A stretch of 64,000 bases of DNA from Bosea sp. NBC_00550 (lineage in GTDB: Bacteria; Pseudomonadota; Alphaproteobacteria; Rhizobiales; Beijerinckiaceae): the NCBI RefSeq assembly GCF_026020075.1, contig NZ_CP102772.1:1302001-1366000 (forward strand), read 5' to 3'. Positions 27,175-35,555 of this stretch are shown piece by piece; the first letter of the stretch is position 1, and every line of letters begins with the position of its first letter. Made by a program: the position numbers and the translations under genes. The notes under the pieces are model-generated. The model did no database searches. It was not told where the DNA came from and saw only the letters and a list, made by a program, of their open reading frames with translations.

Positions 27175-27396
27175 CTACATCATCATATCGAGCGAACTAG
27201 CGATCAACTGGGCAGGTGAGATGCGCCTGATCTGTATGGATAACGCTTCGCGATAATCGGCCCAGGTGCCGACACTCGCCCCGCAGCGGAGGCAGAAGAC
27301 ACGCGCCCCATCGTGGACGTCCGCCATCACCCCGACAGCGGGCGAGCCACACGCACTGCAACTAAAACGGCTCTCCGGCGGACATTGTGCGGTCAC
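27175..27396 (-). CDS. small zinc-ribbon-like protein
   Basis: 73 residues from GTG 27396 (a longer frame to 27687 has poor composition upstream). It contains FSCSACGSPAVGVMADVHDG then ARVFCLRCGASVGTW, two CxxC pairs 22 residues apart as in a zinc ribbon, and an acidic/aliphatic C-terminus. Possibly a regulator or a nucleic-acid-binding accessory protein. Start uncertain. Confidence 0.5.
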   Translation of the reverse strand: MTAQCPPESRFSCSACGSPAVGVMADVHDGARVFCLRCGASVGTWADYREALSIQIRRISPAQLIASSLDMMM

Positions 27397-27687
27397 GGGG
27401 ATTTTGTCATAAGCACAGGCGTCGCAACCAGGGCGGCCACCAGCAGCACCGACCCGATTCTCAACCACACGCCAAGAGACTGCTGACTGAAAAACAACAT
27501 CACGCCACCTTGTTACGAAAGGTGAGCTAGCTCTCCGCTCTCCATACAGAGCGCCGGCTCGATCTTGAAGGAGTGGGCTCGGGCACTCCCCGGGATTGGT
27601 AATCGAACATCGGAAATTACTCTGGGTCAACCAGCCTCGCTCCGGGTGGCATTTTCCTGTCTGGAGCATTGTCATTGTGGCCTTCAA

Positions 27688-28069
27688 GGACGCTTGGAAG
27701 CGCCTTGACGATGCCGACTTGCCTCGCGTTGGCTCATGGGGCGCGAGATGCGCTACCGGGAGCAGATGATGGCCGAGGCGCAGGCCATGCTGGACGATTT
27801 CTCCCCACGAACGCGATCAGGCCGAGCCAAAGAGATTGTCGCGGCGCGTTCTGCAGTGAGGACACGTCGGCCAATGCGGCGATCCGATCGATATGCAGGT
27901 CACATTAGCCTCGACGGCGGACCTCCTTGGCGATTGAGCACCACGAAGAATACAATAACAACAAAGCTCTCTTTGTTCAGCGAGAGGCCCCAAAGCGCGC
28001 GCTTACCAGCGGCAAGGCGGGCAGGCATGGCATGCGCGGATTGGGAACGCTCGGCAGGACGGAGACCCG
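27688..28069. other. degenerate stretch without a clear gene
   Basis: Protein-like pieces occur in two plus frames (VAFKDAWKRLDDADLPRVGSW at ~27674-27740, then MRYREQMMAEAQAMLDDFSP at 27748-27820). They could be one short gene split by a frameshift. Nothing further is supported. Confidence 0.35.
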
Positions 28070-28528
28070 ATGAACCGATTTATAGCGATCACGTTGAGCG
28101 CAGTAGCTTTCAGTCTGGCCGCCTCTGCAGCGAAGGCTCAGCCCGATATTGCGACCGACAATGAGCTTCTTGCCGCGTACTGCTTGGGAGCGGCAAACGT
28201 TGAAGTCCGGGAAGGCGGCCTCGGGGAAATCGACAGCGCCGTCGAGCAAAGCCGCCAGGAAAGAAAAATCCGGACTCACGCCTACTTAGCCGCCAAAGGC
28301 TACCTTCCTAGTAACATCCGATCATCGGCGGCGACACAAGGCATCACGCTTCATGTCAAGCGCGGCGAAACCGACGAAAAACAGTGCAAAGCTAATATTG
28401 ACGCTTGCTTAATAGGCTGCAAGGGCGGAACCGATACCGAAACGATTTACGAATGCCTGGGAAAGTGTTGGAAACTCGATCCCTGCCCAAGCCTTCTTCA
28501 CTGTGCCCCTGAAAAACTGCCCTTTTGA
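28070..28528 (+). CDS. secreted cysteine-rich hypothetical protein
   Basis: 152 residues with a clear signal peptide (MNRFIAITLSAVAFSLAASA, cleavage near AKA/QPD). The middle is helical (GEIDSAVEQSRQERKIRTHAYLAAKGYL). The last ~50 residues hold eight cysteines (CKANIDACLIGCKGG, YECLGKCWKLDPCPSLLHC), likely disulfide-bonded in the periplasm. RBS GGACGGAGA precedes the ATG. Function unknown; intact and better conserved-looking than its surroundings. Confidence 0.75.
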   Translation: MNRFIAITLSAVAFSLAASAAKAQPDIATDNELLAAYCLGAANVEVREGGLGEIDSAVEQSRQERKIRTHAYLAAKGYLPSNIRSSAATQGITLHVKRGETDEKQCKANIDACLIGCKGGTDTETIYECLGKCWKLDPCPSLLHCAPEKLPF

Positions 28529-28930
28529 TCCGAACCGAGCAAGGTGGGTAACGGCTACGTCGCCCATGTTTGTGGCATCTGGACACGCCGACTGGTCCAT
28601 CGTCGTTCTTCTGGCGCTAATCCTCGTCGCGATCCTGTTCAAGAACCAGCGCGCCTCGACCTCCGCCCGGCACCGGCAGGCGCGTCGAGATCGCAGCACG
28701 GCGCATCGGTGCACAAGCCTCGCATCGACCCGAAACCAAGGTGCTCAAGCCAAACACCAGAAGCCGCCCCGTGGGGTTCGAACGCCAAGCCCGTGCGGAT
28801 GAATTCGTATCCTGCGGTACGATCCACCGCGCCTACGCCTTGACCGGCGTGAGGTCGGGTAAAGCAGGACCAGTTCGTCGCGCAGTCGCGCCTGCGCCAC
28901 CGGAAGCAGCATCGGGGCGTCGGTGAAGCA
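28529..28930. other. no clear gene
   Basis: A plus frame (28503-28802) carries one hydrophobic stretch (IVVLLALILVAILF, ~28600-28640) flanked by basic residues, possibly the 5' part of a small membrane protein, but the remainder is low-quality. No other support. Confidence 0.35.
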
Positions 28931-28933
28931 TTC

Positions 28934-29176
28934 CTACGCGTCGTGCACGGCGCTGAAGTCCGGTAATGGCTGATCATGGCCGCCCTCTGGCGCTATCAAT
29001 GCGTTGATCTGGCGGATGCGTACCTCGTCTGGGAGCACAGCCCACGCGTTGTCACGCGCGGCGTGGTATCCAAAGGCGCGGCGGGCCTGCTCGACATCTC
29101 CGGTATTATTGCAGAGCGACGGCCAGAGCAGGGTAATATCGTTCTGGCGCTGGCGGACCTGCCAGCACCCCATCAT
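28934..29176 (-). CDS. possible small hypothetical protein
   Basis: 80 residues from MMGCWQVRQRQNDITLLWPS, then YHAARDNAWAVLPDEVRIRQINALIAPEGG. It has an ordinary amino-acid mix and a weak GAAG upstream. Family not recognised. The region around it is degenerate, so this may be a fragment. Confidence 0.35.
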   Translation of the reverse strand: MMGCWQVRQRQNDITLLWPSLCNNTGDVEQARRAFGYHAARDNAWAVLPDEVRIRQINALIAPEGGHDQPLPDFSAVHDA

Positions 29177-29570
29177 CAAGGTCTTCACGTCTTGGCTTCC
29201 TTGGGCAGGCTGATCTTGCGGCCGGCGTTCATGACCCTGGTGAAGGGCGGATGAGCACGTAGTCGTTCGTGCGCCACCACCCCGCTGAACGCCGTTCCAT
29301 ACTGTCCGAATGCCCACCTGCGCAAGCTGGGGAGCTTACCGCCGTCAGCGACGGTAAGTTGATCAGTGATCTGGAGCAGCAGTTCCCCTGCGCGACGTTT
29401 GGCGCGGCTTCGCCTTCTCCTTCGATCTTTCGTCGTGCGCCTTGGCGTTGGGGGCGAGTTCCGGCAGCCTTGTCTGCCCCACAATGACAATTAGGCAAAT
29501 GTTAACCACGCCGGGCGCCTACTGGCATGGTCCATCGGGGTCTTGGGGGGCTCGAGGGGGGACCGTGGCC

Positions 29571-29789
29571 ATGCACGACTTGCACTTGGATCACGCTGCC
29601 GTGGAGCAGCTTGTCGGCCTGACTTTCGCCGAAGTCGAACGCGATCTAATCCTGGCGACGCTGCACGAGACCGGCGGCAACCGCACCCATGCCGCGAACA
29701 TGCTTGGCATCTCCATCCGCACCCTGCGCAACAAGATCAGCGCCTATCGCGGAAAAGGGAACGATGTGCCTCAGTCGGCGGCGCAGTAG
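29571..29789 (+). CDS. Fis-type HTH protein
   Basis: 72 residues. Almost the whole protein is the DNA-binding domain found at the end of NtrC-class activators: LVGLTFAEVERDLILATLHE, then GGNRTHAANMLGISIRTLRNKISAY. The closest match I recall is the FlbD/FleQ-type C-terminus. It has no AAA+ domain here, so it is a stand-alone Fis-like protein. The ATG at 29571 follows a G-rich stretch (GAGGGGGGACC) that can act as RBS. It is followed after 9 bases by the gene at 29798. Confidence 0.75.
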   Translation: MHDLHLDHAAVEQLVGLTFAEVERDLILATLHETGGNRTHAANMLGISIRTLRNKISAYRGKGNDVPQSAAQ

Positions 29790-29797
29790 GCACGGCC

Positions 29798-30046
29798 ATG
29801 CCAATGCAAGCGCCCGACGCAGTGACGGCCAGCAATCTGGTGTCATCAGTGACCATGGCCGGCCTGTTGCGCTGCCTGGTGCAGAAAGGCGTGCTAGCTC
29901 CGGGCGATATTCGCGAGATCTATGAGACGGCCCTCATGCTGCTTGAGCTGCAACAGGCCAGCGTGCCTGCGAGGCAGGAGGCCTTTGTTGCCGCTCGGGC
30001 GGCTCTCGAGAACAGCCTTCAATCGCGCAATCGAAATGCCAATTAA
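29798..30046 (+). CDS. small hypothetical protein
   Basis: 82 residues from MPMQAPDAVTASNLVSSVTM. The body is helical (AGLLRCLVQKGVLAPGDIREIYETALMLLELQQ). Start is 9 bases after the Fis-type gene, in the same operon; the pair recurs in my memory of rhizobial islands but I cannot name it. Function unknown. Confidence 0.6.
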   Translation: MPMQAPDAVTASNLVSSVTMAGLLRCLVQKGVLAPGDIREIYETALMLLELQQASVPARQEAFVAARAALENSLQSRNRNAN

Positions 30047-30238
30047 AGGCCAGCGGATTGTCCCGGTGACAAGTCATCGCAGCTGGCTAACCCTGACGCT
30101 GAAGTGATTCGACGCGGCGTCGGGTGACCGATCCAATCTTCAGCGCGCATCGCGCGCACTTATCGGGCGGGTTGGACTCCCGCCGCCGCACCAACCACCT
30201 TCGATCCAACGCCAAGGCAAGCCCCCCGGCGATCGAGA

Positions 30239-30445
30239 TTACGCTCCCGGTTTTCTCTCGACGGGTCGCGTTGAAAAAAGCACGACGTTCGAAGGCCGCG
30301 CATCCCGTTCAGTGCGCGCCACCGCCTCGAGCAGAAGCACGATGGCGCGGCACAGCCGCTCGTCTTCGATACTATCGCTATCAAGTGTGAGGAACGCCTC
30401 CATCAAAAAGGCGCGGCATTTACGATAATTGCCCATGGCGAGCAT
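30239..30445 (-). CDS. small hypothetical protein
   Basis: 68 residues from MLAMGNYRKCRAFLMEAFLT; helical core DSIEDERLCRAIVLLLEAVA, basic tail. Upstream in the same frame VGRIALNYFVERSPVGIS suggests a longer N-terminus using a non-ATG start, up to ~30520. Function unknown. Confidence 0.45.
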   Translation of the reverse strand: MLAMGNYRKCRAFLMEAFLTLDSDSIEDERLCRAIVLLLEAVARTERDARPSNVVLFSTRPVERKPGA

Positions 30446-30569
30446 GCTGATGCCAACAGGTGAACGCTCGACAAAATAATTGAGAGCAATTCGACCCACC
30501 GACGGCTCACTCTTACTCCACCATGTCGGCCGTCTCTCGCATGCTCCGCACGAGCGGCGCCTCGCGCCG

Positions 30570-30779
30570 TTAGCGGGTTTCTGGTTCACGGCAGAACAGC
30601 TCCTGCCATCCAGCTTCCGTCATCGGGCTCTGGCCTGCCGCCTCGTCGAACTCGAAAGCCACTCCATCCTTGATGGCCTCCCTTTCCGCATCGCTCAGCG
30701 GGTGGGCGCTTATATCGTGGCGCACGCTATTGCTGGCGCGTGTCTCCAGTTTCGCGATGCGCTGTGACAATCGCGTCAT
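30570..30779 (-). CDS. small hypothetical protein
   Basis: 69 residues: MTRLSQRIAKLETRASNSVR, then LSDAEREAIKDGVAFEFDEA and a short acidic end. The ATG overlaps the stop of the upstream gene (30776-31072), so the two are coupled. Proteins opening 'MTRLSQRIAKLE' are often next to DUF5681 and terminase genes in islands. Function unknown. Confidence 0.6.
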   Translation of the reverse strand: MTRLSQRIAKLETRASNSVRHDISAHPLSDAEREAIKDGVAFEFDEAAGQSPMTEAGWQELFCREPETR

Positions 30780-31072
30780 GGCGCCGGCCTCGCTGCGCTC
30801 GCGATGAAGGCGGCACTCAACGCGGCGTCGGACATCAGCCGCACAGCGCGGCTGCCCCGCGTTTGATCGAGCCGATCACAAGGCTCGGCACCTGACACGA
30901 GCGCCGCCAGTTCCGTGTCGGAAAGCCCCGGCACATCGCTCCACCGCGCTTCCGGCAACTCAGCAGGCCCGGGCATCGCGCCCATGATGATCGGATCGCC
31001 CCGCCTTACGGCTCCAGCCGCGAGTGCGTGCTCGTAGGCTTGCTGGAGGGCTTCCGGCAGCATCACCCTCAT
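30776..31072 (-). CDS. small hypothetical protein
   Basis: 98 residues, MRVMLPEALQQAYEHALAAG, then SDVPGLSDTELAALVSG and an Ala-rich C-terminus. No signal peptide or membrane span. Cotranscribed with the next gene (4-base overlap). Function unknown; phage or island origin likely from the context. Confidence 0.6.
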   Translation of the reverse strand: MRVMLPEALQQAYEHALAAGAVRRGDPIIMGAMPGPAELPEARWSDVPGLSDTELAALVSGAEPCDRLDQTRGSRAVRLMSDAALSAAFIASAARPAP

Positions 31073-31354
31073 TTCTCCCCGCTTGTTCCGTCCGCCGAAC
31101 TGGCCGCGATGGGATGTTCGGCAGTCGCAATCGCCCGCGTCCCCGCTTCCGGCCAGATCTTCGCGCTAGCGCTTCCGACCCTGCCCCTTCCCTCGGGCGG
31201 CTGCAATGACGGCCGGCTCCGCTGTCAGCGCCGCCCGGCGTTCGGCCTTCTCAGTCTTCGTGGCACGGGTGTCAGCGAGCACACCACCGAGGGAGGCGCG
31301 CCAATGAGCGAGCAGCCCGATCCTGTCTTCGCCGCGATCGAGCGCTGGCTGCCG

Positions 31355-31708
31355 CTATGGGCATTCCTTACCGCCGCTGGCGATATCGAGGTCTTCACGG
31401 TTCGCTTGAAAAGTCAGGATTGCTGCCAGCTTGTCCCGCTTGCGGCTGGTCGCGTTTATCGTCATTGCGAACCCAGTCCGGGTTGTTCGGGCGACCAAAC
31501 CCTCGATGCGGCCGACTTCGTCGATGTAGGCAACAATGCGCTCACCCGGACGAACTTGGACGGACGTTTCAAGGCTAAGGCCGCCTGGGCTCATATCGAC
31601 TGCGCGGCAGGTTGCCTCCTGGCGCGTGGTCAGCATCAGGCGGCCAGCCAAGCTCACAGGCACGCGACCATGGCGGCGCTTATCTGGGGATCTGTCGCTC
31701 GGCCTCAT
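31355..31708 (-). CDS. PilZ-domain protein
   Basis: 117 residues. The c-di-GMP-binding signature is present: RRHGRV (residues 11-16) and DMSPGG (38-43), within a beta-barrel pattern (VPVSLAGRLM, RIVAYIDEVGRIEGLVART). A PilZ protein binds c-di-GMP and passes the signal to a partner. Homologues I recall carry a second PilZ-like half after KRDKLAAxLTxxANR; here the sequence stops soon after ILTFQANREDL, so it may be C-terminally truncated. It could sense c-di-GMP made by the GGDEF protein of the same island. Confidence 0.85.
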   Translation of the reverse strand: MRPSDRSPDKRRHGRVPVSLAGRLMLTTRQEATCRAVDMSPGGLSLETSVQVRPGERIVAYIDEVGRIEGLVARTTRTGFAMTINATSRKRDKLAAILTFQANREDLDIASGGKECP

Positions 31709-31906
31709 TGCTGAACGGTGCCAACCGCGAGTTACCGTTAGGTAAACTCGCCTTCGCTACCCGCTCGCGCTGGGGCCTTCTTGCCCGTGAAAGTGCGTTA
31801 ACCCGACCATTCCCGTGTTGAGGGAGTGCCTATAGCGGATTAGGCTCCGGGACTTCGTCTCGGGCGAAGGTCGCGCCCATCGCGGCATGGGATCGCCGGT
31901 CAAGCT

Positions 31907-31941
31907 GGCCCGGGCTCGCTTCGGCGGGCAGGGCCTTTTTT
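31907..31941 (+). terminator. orphan intrinsic terminator
   Basis: GGCC...GCTCGC, TTCG loop, GCGGGC...GGCC followed by TTTTTT. No plus-strand gene ends within 1.5 kb upstream. Confidence 0.6.
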
Positions 31942-32223
31942 CGGGTCGGTCTTGCGCGGGAGATGCAGGTCAGCGACGACGGGAGAACCAGGTGGGCGCC
32001 AGCACCCCCGCCGTCGCTTCCGACGAACCCGCCTTGCAGGGCGGTCTCGCCGCCGTGAGAACCGCGCCCGTGCGACCTCACCCTTACACTTTGCACGGGA
32101 GTCTCCCGGAGGACTATTCAATTCTTGACGGGCGGGAACTCCGCTGAGGCTACCTCGTTGTGGCAGCGCAGCCGTTGTGTGTCCAAGCGACGGGGGTGAT
32201 GGTTCTCTGCCAAGATGACCACC

Positions 32224-32265
32224 GAAGGGAGCCGGCATACACCCCCCGCTGGCTCCCTTCTTTCT
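32224..32265 (+). terminator. orphan intrinsic terminator
   Basis: GAAGGGAGCCGGC (32224-32236) pairs with GCTGGCTCCCTTC (32248-32260), one mismatch, then TTTCT. A TTGACG at ~32124 could start a short transcript ending here. Confidence 0.55.
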
Positions 32266-32371
32266 ACCGCCGATCAGGAAGCGAGCCGCGGATGTACTGG
32301 CAGCGCCCGATCGGCCGGTAGCCATCGAATTCAGAAGCGGCCGTTCGCCCGCGCGCGACGACGGTCACAGG

Positions 32372-32406
32372 CCCGGCACTCCGAAAGGAGGCCGGGTCTT
32401 TTTCGT
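32372..32406 (+). terminator. orphan intrinsic terminator
   Basis: CCCGGCACTCC, GAAA tetraloop, GGAGGCCGGG with one bulged A, followed by TCTTTTTCG. Confidence 0.65.
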
Positions 32407-32654
32407 TTAAGTTCCGCCTCAATGCGGTTGAGCGCTCGATCTCGGCGCGCAATCGAACGACCGCAGCGTCGCCCCGAATGCTCTTCATGTGAGTCTTCAG
32501 TCTATGAACTGGAAAGCCCAGGGGGCGACAGAGCGATGGTGCCGCATTCGCCTGCATTCTTCAGTTCCGAAGACTTAGCCTGATCGCGGTTCTCTATCGA
32601 AGGAACGATTCTTCGGAGCTGCGGTTCTCGACTCCGTTGAGTTGGAGTTGCGTC

Positions 32655-33110
32655 ATGTGTGCCCAGCGAATGTTTCGAGCTGGCCTATCCTCGGACACCG
32701 TCAGCAGCCGGCCAATGCCGCGGGATGACGAGCGCCAGGGTGTTCTCGATCTCCGCGTTCTCCCAACCTATCGCGCCTACAGCGCGACCCGAGGCTGGGT
32801 CGACAAGGTCGATGAAGTCGCGATGCTCGCCAGCGCGTTTGCGGATCGGCTCGAGGATGTGAAGAGCATCCGAAACACCGGTGAACTGGACCAGGCAGAC
32901 GCGGCCAGCGTCAACGCGAACATCGCTTCCGTCGCGAACGCTGCCGACGACCTCATCACGGCTCTGATCGAGAATGCCGAAGCTCGCGGTCTCCAAGCGA
33001 CCGGCCGCTGGATCGATATCCCGCTGGTCGAGTGCCGAGAGTTCGAGATCAAGGAGCGCGATCCCGTCGAGGAACAGGCAGACGACGCGTACGACAGGAT
33101 GAAGATGTAG
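32655..33110 (+). CDS. hypothetical protein sharing leader with the ligase gene
   Basis: 151 residues from ATG 32655 (GGAG 8-12 bases upstream). The first ~17 residues, MCAQRMFRAGLSSDTV, match the start of the DNA ligase at 33143 (MCARRVLRAGLGVDTV), and so does the DNA leader before it (GGAGTTGCGTCATGTGTGC). The rest is a helical, acidic protein (ASAFADRLEDVKSIRNTGELDQADAASVNANIASVA). Function unknown; it may be a partner of the ligase. 32 bases separate the two genes. Confidence 0.6.
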   Translation: MCAQRMFRAGLSSDTVSSRPMPRDDERQGVLDLRVLPTYRAYSATRGWVDKVDEVAMLASAFADRLEDVKSIRNTGELDQADAASVNANIASVANAADDLITALIENAEARGLQATGRWIDIPLVECREFEIKERDPVEEQADDAYDRMKM

Positions 33111-33142
33111 CTGGCGCCTGCCGCCGGAGTGGAGTTGCGTTC

Positions 33143-34195
33143 ATGTGTGCTCGTCGGGTTCTCAGAGCCGGGCTCGGCGTCGATACGGTCAAAGGGCCGG
33201 TCACGCGGCGACAGAAGATCGAGCGCAACTTATTCAGCGATCCAATGCCGGAGCGCGTCGAGCCCTGCCTCGCTCTTCTGCAAAGCAGACCACCGACCGG
33301 CGACGATTGGGCTTTCGAGGTGAAGTGGGACGGCTATCGGCTCGCCGTCCATATCGGCCCCGGCAAAAAGGTTCGGGTCATCACCCGCGGCGGCCACGAT
33401 TGGACCAGCCGGTTCCCAACGATAGCCCACGACGCGCTTGAATTCGGCATAGACAGCGCAATCCTCGATGGCGAGGCCGTCGTGCTCGATGAGCGTGGGG
33501 CTTCCGACTTCGGCGCCCTGCAGAAGGCGCTTGGCGGGCGAGGCGGCAAGCGATCGGCTGCGAGCGCGATGCTCTACGCGTTCGATCTGCTCTTTCTCAA
33601 CGGCCAGGATCTGCGCGGGCTGCCCCTGACGGAACGGCGGGAGATGCTAGAGGATGTGCTCGCCCGCCAGCCGCATGGGTCAATTCGGTTGAGCGATGAG
33701 ATCAATTCGGAAGGCGCGCCATTCCTGAAGCTCGCCTGCGAGCTGGGCCTCGAGGGCATCATCGCCAAACGCCGATCGGCCCCGTATCGATCGGGGCGGG
33801 GCGGCGACTGGCTCAAGATCAAGTGCGTCCAGTCCGAAGGTTTTGTCATCATCGGGTATGAGCCGCCGACTGCGGCGCTCGGCGGGATTGGCCGGCTGGT
33901 ACTGGCCGCTCGCAAAGCCGGCAAGCTGGTCTATGCCGGCAGCGTCGGTTCCGGCTTCAGTCACGCCAGTGCGACCGCGCTGCGCAAGCAGATGGACGAA
34001 CTCGTTATCCTAAAGCCGGCGGTCAGCCTGAGTGGGCGCCGGCAGGCCTATCGCTGGTTAAAGCCGGCCCTGGTCGCTGAGGTCGAGTACCGAGCATGGA
34101 CCGACGACCGCAAGCTGCGGCATGCGTCATTCAAGGGGCTGCGTGAGGAAGCCGACGAGGCCTCAGTCTACGAGTTACCATCCGCGGAAGAGTGA
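33143..34195 (+). CDS. ATP-dependent DNA ligase (LigD-ligase type)
   Basis: 350 residues. The nucleotidyltransferase motif I is EVKWDGYRL with the AMP-accepting Lys61. Other motifs: LDGEAVVLDERG (III), LYAFDLLFLNG (IIIa), LEGIIAKRRSAPYRSGRGGDWLKIKC (IV-V region), and an OB-fold C-terminus (GRLVLAARKAGKLVYAGSVGSGFS) with ...WLKPALVAEVEYRAWTDDRKLRHASFKGLR. It seals nicks, probably in an end-joining setting; no Ku gene is seen nearby. The first ~20 residues form a short extension duplicated in the preceding gene. Confidence 0.93.
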   Translation: MCARRVLRAGLGVDTVKGPVTRRQKIERNLFSDPMPERVEPCLALLQSRPPTGDDWAFEVKWDGYRLAVHIGPGKKVRVITRGGHDWTSRFPTIAHDALEFGIDSAILDGEAVVLDERGASDFGALQKALGGRGGKRSAASAMLYAFDLLFLNGQDLRGLPLTERREMLEDVLARQPHGSIRLSDEINSEGAPFLKLACELGLEGIIAKRRSAPYRSGRGGDWLKIKCVQSEGFVIIGYEPPTAALGGIGRLVLAARKAGKLVYAGSVGSGFSHASATALRKQMDELVILKPAVSLSGRRQAYRWLKPALVAEVEYRAWTDDRKLRHASFKGLREEADEASVYELPSAEE

Positions 34196-34297
34196 TCGGC
34201 CGCGACCCCCTTCACCATAGCGAGCGTATCCTCAAAGACCGCCCGCTGAGCCGGTGCCGATCGACAGCGGTTGGACGAGGCGTGAGGGACGGTAGAC

Positions 34298-34495
34298 TCA
34301 GATCTGGCCGCCATTCTCAACGCACCGGTCGATGGCCTTTCGGGACACCTTGGCGTCCTTGCCTTGCCCCGTGCTCTTCTGGATAGCTTCGCGGCAGATC
34401 CGGCGAGGGTCATTGGCATCGCGCTTTGCGGCCAGGGCGACGTTCGTGGCGCCGAATAGGATCGCGACAGACAAGGCAGAGGCCAGCATTTGCAT
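34298..34495 (-). CDS. small secreted protein
   Basis: 65 residues with a signal peptide MQMLASALSVAILFGATNVA (cleavage near ALA/A). The mature part is basic with two cysteines (RRICREAIQKSTGQGK; DRCVENGGQI), so a disulfide is likely. Convergent with the ligase gene and divergent from the SRAP remnant. Function unknown. Confidence 0.65.
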   Translation of the reverse strand: MQMLASALSVAILFGATNVALAAKRDANDPRRICREAIQKSTGQGKDAKVSRKAIDRCVENGGQI

Positions 34496-34550
34496 GAAAC
34501 GATCCTAGCGATTGGCATGTCTGACGATAGGGAAGCAGGGATTCGAACGA

Positions 34551-34690
34551 TGTGCAATCTCTACAGCCTGACCAAGGGCCCGGCCGCGATCGTGGAGATG
34601 GCGCGGGCCATGCGCGACACGACCGGAAACCTCCCCCTTCCCGGACTATCCCGCACCGATCGTGCGCAACGACCGGCCGCGACAATGCAG
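34551..34690 (+). pseudogene. SRAP (YedK/HMCES-like) peptidase remnant
   Basis: MCNLYSLTKGPAAIVEMARA, with the catalytic Cys2 of SRAP proteins that cross-link abasic sites, starts at 34551. After RDTTGNLP the frame is lost; the neighbouring frame holds FPDYPAPIVRND, the standard continuation (LPGIFPDYPAPIVRN). A small deletion in 'PPLPGI' therefore broke the gene, and nothing of the remaining ~180 residues follows. It lies in the DNA-repair neighbourhood with the ligase. Confidence 0.75.
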
Positions 34691-34903
34691 AGGAGCGGGC
34701 GAGGATCGCCGCCCTGCGGGCATGGCGCCGGGCGTTGACCGCTCACGGCCGAGGCGCACTGTCAGCCGCAGCGTGGATCGCCGCAGCTGCTATCGTCCTA
34801 AGGACGCTCAGAGCCATCTAAGCGGGCTCTCCTGACACAGAGGCCCGGCGCAATTGCTGCCTGGCCGCACGCCCTCCACCGGCATCAAGATGATTTGGCA
34901 TAA
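34691..34903. other. no recognised feature
   Basis: A short plus frame ends LSAAAWIAAAAIVLRTLRAI at 34821, a possible membrane helix, but it has no start of its own. Confidence 0.3.
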
Positions 34904-35116
34904 TCAGATGGTTTTCCTGCCATTCGATCGCGAGCAATACTTCAGCCATATATCGTTCGTCATCGAACTGGCTGAGGTTATTTTTGCGCTGGAGTCATAA
35001 TATTTAACTCTCTTGCTGGTGCAATAAAGCGTCGGCGGAGCGCTGGCAGTTTCGGGGGGCGATAATCCGCCAAGTGCGGGAAAGAATCCGGCGATAAGCA
35101 CTGCAAATTCCAACAT
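34904..35116 (-). CDS. possible small secreted or membrane protein
   Basis: 70 residues from MLEFAVLIAGFFPALGGLSP, a leader-like hydrophobic start; GGAG lies 9 bases upstream. The tail (YCTSKRVKYYDSSAKITSASS) is unremarkable and less GC-rich than its surroundings. Not recognised. Confidence 0.4.
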   Translation of the reverse strand: MLEFAVLIAGFFPALGGLSPPETASAPPTLYCTSKRVKYYDSSAKITSASSMTNDIWLKYCSRSNGRKTI

Positions 35117-35312
35117 GACTGAAACTCCAGTTGCGTCAACGGAACGTTAACCGGGAATTTCCGTAAGGTCGCTGGAAATCTTGGGTATATAACAGCTTAG
35201 GGACGGCCTTGAGGTGAAGGCATCCCACTCCACGCAATGACACCGTGATGGAGAGCTGGCGCAGGCGTCCTTGTCAGACGGAACCCTTCCCGGCGAGGCG
35301 CGTAGTCGCCAC

Positions 35313-35555
35313 ATGCCGCTGCATTGGTTCACCCCTCCGGTCTATGTCGTGTCGACTAAAGTTGGCGAGCGCTACGCCGTGAGCAGCGTAGAGCGTGCGG
35401 CTGAGTTCCTGCTGTCCTGGCGGGAGCAATCTGGCTCAGAAACGTGGCGTTTTGCGATCGCAACATGCATGGCGGCGCTCAAAGGCGAAGTGCCGGCAGT
35501 GCACGCGAGGAAAGCGTTTGAGGTCGCCGCGCGCGATTGCGGCAAGCTCGTTTGA
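35313..35555 (+). CDS. DUF982 protein
   Basis: 80 residues from MPLHWFTPPVYVVSTKVGER. The DUF982 pattern is complete: YAVSSVERAAEFLLSWREQ, then W..A...CMAALKGEVPAVHARKAFEVAA. Small stand-alone DUF982 genes are common in rhizobia, often on plasmids and islands; the function is not known. Convergent with the small membrane gene at 35479. Confidence 0.8.
   Translation: MPLHWFTPPVYVVSTKVGERYAVSSVERAAEFLLSWREQSGSETWRFAIATCMAALKGEVPAVHARKAFEVAARDCGKLV

Larger units (their letters stand above)
31709..32654. other. gene-poor stretch with three orphan terminators
   Basis: No convincing gene in 0.95 kb. A minus frame (32264-32488, MKSIRGDAAVVRLRAEIERS...) is possible but conflicts with the terminator signals. 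Three plus-strand hairpins with T runs are listed separately. Confidence 0.45.

Noticed and set aside
31028..31714. 228-residue plus frame
   Set aside because: Antisense to the PilZ gene, which has clear motifs.
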